DNA of 36,305 bases from CAYWVO01 sp964461835 (GTDB lineage Bacteria; Zixibacteria; MSB-5A5; WJJR01; JAJRUJ01), in contig CAYWVO010000033.1 of assembly GCA_964461835.1 (NCBI GenBank), forward strand, positions 1-36,305. The letters run 5' to 3'. Positions 31,088 to 36,305 of the stretch are shown here, piece by piece; positions within the stretch are counted from its first letter, which is position 1; every line of letters starts with the position of its first letter. The notes below the pieces were generated by a model, which saw only the letters and a list, made by a program, of their open reading frames with translations, was not told the DNA's origin and made no database searches. The position numbers and the translations under genes were made by a program.

Positions 31088-34000
31088 GTGAACGAACAGC
31101 AGACTCCTATCCCTGAAGCACACAAAGCCGTTCGACTGGTTGATTATCTCCTGCGACTGGCGTCCCTACGATCCAAGTTGGTCAGACAAATATCTGAATA
31201 TGAAAAGGTCCTCTGGCTTTCAGAGGTTCCACATAAGCGGGGCTGTTTCACACAGGCTTGGGGACGTGACGAGGATTATGATTCTGATGTCTGGATTGAA
31301 ATTCAAACTCGACATGAACCCGAATTGCCGAGTATTCCCGATCAATGTAGAGATTGGATCAACATCGGGGCTCTTCGAAATAAGAACGATATTCCTGAAC
31401 TGAAAACAGAGATCGCCCGGCAGATCAAGAATCCGGGATGGCAAGAAGGGACTGACCAACCAGAATATGTTTCAAACACCGAGCGCCTTGAAGATCTTCC
31501 TGATATCCAAAAAGTATGGGAACGATATCTCGACAAAAGATGGCTTCCATGGGTTGATGACCACAACGATTGGGAAAGCGTTCATAAGGTATATTCCATG
31601 CTCTTTTCCATCCATCAAGAGCAGATTCGACTTGGCGAGGAGTATGAACTCATTCTCGGATTTGGTTTGCTTACTTGGCAAACGCCAACCGGACAGCGAG
31701 TCCGCCGCCATTTGATTGTAGCGGACGCCATCTTGGAGTTTGAGGCGCGCCTGGGGAAGTTCACCGTCCGCCCGCACACCGAGGGCGCCAAGCTGCGTCC
31801 CGAACTCGATATGCTGGACATCGAGGAGCAACCGGCACGCGCGGAGGAAACCGCGAAGGTGTCATTGGTCGCAGCCGAAGACGATCCATGGGAAAAAGGT
31901 TGTGTCGAAGGCGTCCTTCAGTCCCTTGTGCACTCGATTCACTCACGAGGCGATTATAACGACTCGCTGGAAGCGAAGAACATCCGCGCCTCGGCTAATC
32001 CCATTGTGGAATATGCTCCGGCTTTGATCCTGCGAAAGCGTTCCGCCAAAGGCCTTACCGAAACCTTGAGACGGATCAAGAAACAGATCGAGGACGGAAA
32101 ATATATCCCCGGTGAGTTCGCGGACCTTGCGGAAATCCGTCCGGAGGATGTCCACGAACCGAGCGACGAACTGGAAGAGGCTAACGTCGCATTCGATGGT
32201 GAGGTTTTCTTTCCCAAGCCATCGAACGATGAGCAACGCCGCATTGTGGAAAAAATTCGAGCGGCGAGCAGTGTGCTTGTGCAAGGGCCGCCGGGCACGG
32301 GAAAATCCCATACCATTGCCAATCTGATTTGCCATCTGCTTGCCACGGGACAGCGAACGCTCATCACGGCGAAAACGCCGCGTGCGCTTCAGGTTCTTGA
32401 AAGGCTTGTGCCTGATGAATTGCGTCCCCTCTGCATCAATCTGCTTGGCAGCGGACTTGAGGAACGCCGCTCTCTCGAATCCAGCGTTGGCGGCATTCTG
32501 CGGAAGAATGAGGAGTGGAACGAAGGTCGCGCCGAGCGTGAACGTACGGAACTTGAAAAGCGCTTGCGGAAACTCCGCGAGGAGAAGGCTAAGGTCAACC
32601 GGCAGCTCCGCGACATCCGGGAGTCCGAAACGCATACTCAGTCTATCGCGGATGGAGCTTATCAAGGCACGGCAGCAAGAATCGCCAAAGCGGTGAATCG
32701 GGATCGAGTCGACTACGAATGGTTCACGGATTCCGTTCCTGTGGACAAGACGTGTCAGATCTCTGCGAACGAATTGCGAAGCATTCTGACAGCCTTGCGC
32801 CAATTCACGCCAGAGAAGCGGAGGGAATTGGGTCTTGGATGGCCCGACGCGTTGCCGTCTTCTGAACGCTTTGCCAATCTCGTAAGGAATGAGGCAAACG
32901 CGGCTGAAGAAGAGCAGAATTCGGCAAATGGAGCTGATGAACGGCTTGCCGATCTATTGGCTAAAAACAATCCTCCGGTCATCGAGGCAATTCGTGACGA
33001 GTTTTCAGCTTTTCAAAACACCCGCAAAAGACTTCTCGCAACGCCGCATACATGGATGAAGGATGCCTTGTGCGATGTTCTTGGCGGCAACTCATCTCTG
33101 TGGCATGAACTGCTGCGTGTTACGAAAGACGTAATTGCTTCAATTGAAGAACTCGTTGCGACCGCCGACGAGATCCGAGTCGAATTCCCGGACACCACCG
33201 ATGTCAGGTTGTTGTATGAAGACTCCCGTAAACTGAAACAGCACATGGAGAATGGTGGGAAACTGGGTTGGTGGTTGTTTCGGCCTAGGCCTGTGAAAGA
33301 ACGGTTATGTTTTATCAAGACTGTGAAGATTGGCGGACGCCCATGCTCCACAATCGAACATTTCTCAAGTATTGCTGACGCCTTGCACGTTCGCATTGAA
33401 TGCGAAAGGGCATGGGGTTTCTGGAAAGGTCGAAGTGAGAAGGTTGAAGGGCCGTATGCTCTCCAATTGACCGGCCTGAAGTCGTTGCGCGATGCACTCG
33501 AAAACGCCTTGGCGCTCGAAGAACTCATTGCCAAGTGCCGGGAAGCGATAAACCAATGTTCAGGAATGGGCGAGCCGGTATGGGCTGACGAGTCTCAGGT
33601 TGAGAGGGTTCTCTCCTCATGTCACCATGCACTGGCTCGTAACCACAAGCAGCTTGCCGCAGAGGAAATCCAGAGTATTGAGGCTCCGATTTATAGCATT
33701 GCCGCCAAGGGTAACGCACATCCGGTGACAAACGATTTGCTGAGTTCTATTCGCAGCCGCAACTTGGAAAAGTTCATGCAGTGCGTTAATACAATCCAGG
33801 ATTTGGATAAACAGCGTCAGCGCCTTCAGGAGGTGGACGAAGACCTCTCGAAATTGCGCCGTCTACTGCCGCAGTTCACGAATTCACTGGAACAAACCTG
33901 CGATGAGGCATATTGGGAGGGGCGAATCCTGCGCTTTAGCGATGCCTGGCATTGGGCGCAGGCGCGGTACTGGATCGGGGATTACATCCGGCAGGAAGAC

Positions 34001-35827
34001 GTTCCGGCGCTCGCTAAACGAGCCAAGCAGATAGAGGACGAGATAAACGGCATTATCACGAAACTTGCCTCGCTTCATGCCTGGTCGTTCTGTTTCTCGC
34101 GGCTCAAAGAAGACCATCGCCGACACATGGAAGCCTGGCAGCAGTCCATGCGGCGGCTTGGCAAGGGGACGGGGAAGCATGCGCCGCGCCATCGGCGCGA
34201 GGCTCAAGGGCATCTCAATGAATGCCGCGAGGCGGTTCCGGCATGGGTGATGCCGCTACACCGCGTATGGGACACGGTATATCCCGCACCAGGCATATTC
34301 GACATAATCATCGTTGACGAAGCTTCTCAGTGCGGCGTCGAAGCACTTCCACTGTTCTATCTAGGCAAGAAGATACTGATTGTTGGTGATGATAAGCAGA
34401 TCAGCCCGGATGCTGTGGGTTTGCCCCGCGATTCGGTGCATCGCCTAATGGAAGAGTTCCTTCACGATTTTCACTTCAAGTCATCGTTCGATATTGAGAG
34501 TAGCCTGTTCGATCACGGGAAACTCCGGTATCGAACACGGCGTATCGCGCTATGCGAGCACTTCCGTTGCATGCCGGAAATTATCCGTTTCAGCAACGAT
34601 CTTTGCTATTCGGATACGCCGCTGATTCCCTTGAGGCAGTATGGCCCGAACCGGCTGCCGCCGCTTGAGCATGTCTTCTTGAGCGGCGGGTATCGCGAAG
34701 GTTCAAACAACCGGACGATTAACCGACCGGAAGCCGAAGCCATTGTCGAAAGGATCGCAGAGATTTGCGACGATTACCGGTACGATGGCAGGACTATGGG
34801 CGTGGTGGTTCTTCAAGGCGAGGCACAAGCGCGGTTGATCGAAAATCAATTACTCGAACGCCTAGGAGCCGAGGAAATGGAACGCCGGCGTTTGGTCTGT
34901 GGCAATCCTTACAGCTTCCAGGGTGATGAGCGCGACGTCATGTTGCTGTCGCTTGTCGCAGCAAGCAATGAGAGGATCGGTCCTTTCACAAAGGCGTCGG
35001 ATGAGCGACGATTTAATGTCGCGGCCAGCCGCGCTAGAGATCACATGGTTCTTTTCCATTCTGTCACTTGCGATGAACTCAGCACACATGATTTGCGGCG
35101 AAGGTTGCTCGAGTTCTTCGAGAACACAAAGCCACAACAGATTGCCGGAATTGACCGAGATGAACTGGAGCGCCGGGCGGCTCAGGACAACCGGCGCGTT
35201 GTGAAGCCTCCCGCGCCATTCGACAGCTGGTTCGAGGTTGACGTTGCCTTGGAACTTCTTCGCAGAGATTTCACTGTGCTTGCCCAACATGAAGTTGCAG
35301 GAAAGCGAATCGATCTGGTTGTTGAAGGTGGCCGGGCGAGGTTGGCGGTCGAATGTGATGGTGACAAGTGGCATGGACCCGACCGTTACGAAGAAGACAT
35401 GCAGCGCCAGCGGCAATTGGAGCGTTGCGGTTGGGAGTTCTTTCGAGTGAGAGAAGCGGCATACTACGCAGATAATAACTCTGCACTTCAACAGCTCTGG
35501 CTAATGCTGGAAGATCGGCGCATTTTTCCCCGTTCGTGCTTTGGTGATTCGAGGGGTAATGTGGCCGAGGGTGAGCCCGAAACTGAGGATAGGCAGAGTT
35601 TTGAGGAGTCTGATAATTATGAAATAGAAGAAGATGAAAATCCCATCGATCATGATGAAACGCCCGGAGATATATACGACTCTTCCCCTTCGTCTGGTCG
35701 GCGTGCGGAAGAAGTCTCCACAACGGAGATCAAGGATGCTATCGTCAATGCGTTGTTTAAATGCCCAAACCAGTCTTGTACTATCAATTCTTTAGCATCT
35801 CGTGTTCCAAAGAAGTGGGTGTTTTGA
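31088..35827 (+). CDS. Giant SF1 helicase with PD-(D/E)XK nuclease, candidate defence protein
   Basis: A 1,579-residue protein from GTG 31088 (AAGG six bases upstream). Residues 1-380 are an unknown N-terminal region. The helicase core belongs to UPF1/DNA2-like SF1: Walker A GPPGTGKS (400-407), a 660-residue insert with coiled coil (about 475-520), Walker B IIIVDEASQC (DEAS, 1073-1082), then GDDKQISPD, QGDERDVMLLSLV and motif VI RRFNVAASRAR (1307-1317). A nuclease of the Vsr/MTES_1575 type follows: E1383 in SWFEVDVA, D1409 in KRIDLVVE and E1422-x-D in AVECDGDKWHGP. Such helicase-nuclease fusions sit in bacterial defence islands. An acidic tail (1490-1545) leads to a terminal domain that breaks off at a frameshift; see the next entry. 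Confidence 0.9.
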   Translation: MNEQQTPIPEAHKAVRLVDYLLRLASLRSKLVRQISEYEKVLWLSEVPHKRGCFTQAWGRDEDYDSDVWIEIQTRHEPELPSIPDQCRDWINIGALRNKNDIPELKTEIARQIKNPGWQEGTDQPEYVSNTERLEDLPDIQKVWERYLDKRWLPWVDDHNDWESVHKVYSMLFSIHQEQIRLGEEYELILGFGLLTWQTPTGQRVRRHLIVADAILEFEARLGKFTVRPHTEGAKLRPELDMLDIEEQPARAEETAKVSLVAAEDDPWEKGCVEGVLQSLVHSIHSRGDYNDSLEAKNIRASANPIVEYAPALILRKRSAKGLTETLRRIKKQIEDGKYIPGEFADLAEIRPEDVHEPSDELEEANVAFDGEVFFPKPSNDEQRRIVEKIRAASSVLVQGPPGTGKSHTIANLICHLLATGQRTLITAKTPRALQVLERLVPDELRPLCINLLGSGLEERRSLESSVGGILRKNEEWNEGRAERERTELEKRLRKLREEKAKVNRQLRDIRESETHTQSIADGAYQGTAARIAKAVNRDRVDYEWFTDSVPVDKTCQISANELRSILTALRQFTPEKRRELGLGWPDALPSSERFANLVRNEANAAEEEQNSANGADERLADLLAKNNPPVIEAIRDEFSAFQNTRKRLLATPHTWMKDALCDVLGGNSSLWHELLRVTKDVIASIEELVATADEIRVEFPDTTDVRLLYEDSRKLKQHMENGGKLGWWLFRPRPVKERLCFIKTVKIGGRPCSTIEHFSSIADALHVRIECERAWGFWKGRSEKVEGPYALQLTGLKSLRDALENALALEELIAKCREAINQCSGMGEPVWADESQVERVLSSCHHALARNHKQLAAEEIQSIEAPIYSIAAKGNAHPVTNDLLSSIRSRNLEKFMQCVNTIQDLDKQRQRLQEVDEDLSKLRRLLPQFTNSLEQTCDEAYWEGRILRFSDAWHWAQARYWIGDYIRQEDVPALAKRAKQIEDEINGIITKLASLHAWSFCFSRLKEDHRRHMEAWQQSMRRLGKGTGKHAPRHRREAQGHLNECREAVPAWVMPLHRVWDTVYPAPGIFDIIIVDEASQCGVEALPLFYLGKKILIVGDDKQISPDAVGLPRDSVHRLMEEFLHDFHFKSSFDIESSLFDHGKLRYRTRRIALCEHFRCMPEIIRFSNDLCYSDTPLIPLRQYGPNRLPPLEHVFLSGGYREGSNNRTINRPEAEAIVERIAEICDDYRYDGRTMGVVVLQGEAQARLIENQLLERLGAEEMERRRLVCGNPYSFQGDERDVMLLSLVAASNERIGPFTKASDERRFNVAASRARDHMVLFHSVTCDELSTHDLRRRLLEFFENTKPQQIAGIDRDELERRAAQDNRRVVKPPAPFDSWFEVDVALELLRRDFTVLAQHEVAGKRIDLVVEGGRARLAVECDGDKWHGPDRYEEDMQRQRQLERCGWEFFRVREAAYYADNNSALQQLWLMLEDRRIFPRSCFGDSRGNVAEGEPETEDRQSFEESDNYEIEEDENPIDHDETPGDIYDSSPSSGRRAEEVSTTEIKDAIVNALFKCPNQSCTINSLASRVPKKWVF

Positions 35828-35958
35828 CTCGTGGATATCCTCGTAAGGTCTTCGAGCGTCGAGTAATGCGCTGCCTAAATGCTCTGGAGGAACAGGGTAT
35901 TATTGAAAAATACAAAGCCAAGAATAATCGGATCAAGCTCTTAGAAGAAATAGCCTAA
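35812..35958 (+). pseudogene. Frameshifted C-terminal winged-helix-like tail of the helicase
   Basis: The main frame ends SRVPKKWVF*. In the -1 frame the same DNA reads SKEVGVLTRGYPRKVFERRV followed by MRCLNALEEQGIIEKYKAKN and stops at 35958. That gives a run of helices and a wing, continuing the AIVNALFKCPNQSCTINSLA segment before it, so the two are one domain of about 75 residues. The break lies in CCAAAGAAG: one extra A (CCAAAAGAAG) would restore the frame. Mutation or homopolymer error are both possible. Confidence 0.65.
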
Positions 35959-36071
35959 CAGCCGCGTCAACTTGGACTGGCAATTCTGCAGCGCAACATG
36001 GCGGCAAGTGAGCTCAGTCGTCCGCCTTTCCTGGTCTCGACGCTTTCCCGTGCAGTTGTAATTGGTATCCA

Positions 36072-36305
36072 TCAACAATCCGATAGGTTGAAACAGACTT
36101 GTTTTTGAGCAAGCAGCTGCGAGAGGAATGTCTTTCGCTCATCCTGTCGGCGCTTTCTGGCGCAGTTCGCGATTCCCCAGCGATCCTCGATGATGACAGC
36201 CGTTTCCTTTGCCCGGGTGACGCCAGTGTAAAGCAGGTTGCGGTGGTGCATAAAGGAGATGGTATGAATGATCACTCTCGGTAGGTATATGCTTCGGACA
36301 AACGT
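36072..36305 (-). CDS. C-terminal end of a RecD2-like helicase (partial)
   Basis: The minus-strand frame is open to the window edge and ends at 36072. It reads RVIIHTISFMHHRNLLYTGV, then TRAKETAVIIED, the final motif VI region of RecD/UvrD-type SF1 helicases (UvrD_C_2), then a basic RKRRQDERKTFLSQLL tail as in RecD2-type proteins. Only about 78 codons are in view; the N-terminal ATPase lies to the right. It converges on the giant helicase. Confidence 0.75.
   Translation of the reverse strand, partial: TFVRSIYLPRVIIHTISFMHHRNLLYTGVTRAKETAVIIEDRWGIANCARKRRQDERKTFLSQLLAQKQVCFNLSDC

Noticed and set aside
31943..32803. A 286-codon minus-strand ORF within the giant helicase
   Set aside because: Antisense to the Walker A region; composition is the complement of the helicase and nothing is recognisable.
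35800..35830. Programmed -1 frameshifting in the helicase gene
   Set aside because: CCAAAGAAG is not a standard slippery heptamer and no downstream stem-loop is obvious; a lost A is simpler.
1..36305. CRISPR array, rRNA or riboswitch
   Set aside because: No regularly spaced direct repeats with unique spacers, no rRNA segment and no aptamer-like leader was seen; the only tandem array is the coding 51-bp repeat.

Overview
The window looks like part of a bacterial chromosome from an uncultured, Gram-negative-type lineage. Evidence for an outer membrane and an active secretion system is a lipobox protein, an outer-membrane beta-barrel candidate, an S46 dipeptidyl-peptidase and a Tat-exported TldD. 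Secreted proteins ending in paired EF-hand, dockerin-like modules plus an S46 peptidase fit the FCB superphylum, for example candidate phylum Zixibacteria. That placement is inference from gene style; no rRNA or ribosomal marker is present.

Layout. (1) 1-2,880 is a scrap zone: the C-terminal end of a tyrosine recombinase, a zinc-ribbon membrane protein, a small membrane ORF cut by the left end of an IS3-type element, a secreted peptidoglycan-binding-like protein, and a gene-free stretch with a perfect 15-bp inverted repeat. (2) 2,880-12,560 is a GC-rich mobile element. Six genes read leftward as one operon: an unknown 602-aa protein, a DUF5659-like protein, a DUF3987-like ATPase, a CHC2/TOPRIM primase, a ParB-DNA methyltransferase fusion and a small-terminase-like protein. 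A rightward DUF2924 plus large serine recombinase pair is the likely integration module. The primase gene is bracketed by two inverted clusters of an AAGTGTAGGGT repeat. No capsid, portal or large terminase gene is seen, so this may be a phage satellite, another integrative element or a prophage remnant. Just past the recombinase lies the decayed tail of a second one.

(3) 12,563-20,030 encodes secreted surface proteins: an SBBP-repeat protein with a dockerin-like tail, a frameshifted lipoprotein, a 20 x 17-residue repeat protein with an S74 intramolecular chaperone, and a second dockerin-tailed protein. Two copies of a ~169-bp intergenic repeat with a built-in terminator follow two of these genes. 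(4) 20,030-30,100 is ordinary chromosome: tRNA-Asn with promoter and terminator, a small zinc-ribbon membrane protein, the S46 peptidase, an OPT transporter, TldD and TldE/PmbA proteins, bacterioferritin, a beta-barrel protein, a degenerate FAD-oxidoreductase stub and a small unknown protein.

(5) 30,100-36,305 is a probable defence island. Its left edge is a scar where a thioredoxin and a CHC2 primase, facing each other, are both truncated. Then come a promoter with an operator-like palindrome, a small HTH protein, and a very large SF1 helicase with a C-terminal PD-(D/E)XK nuclease whose final winged-helix-like tail is split off by a -1 frameshift. The end of a RecD2-like helicase runs off the right edge.
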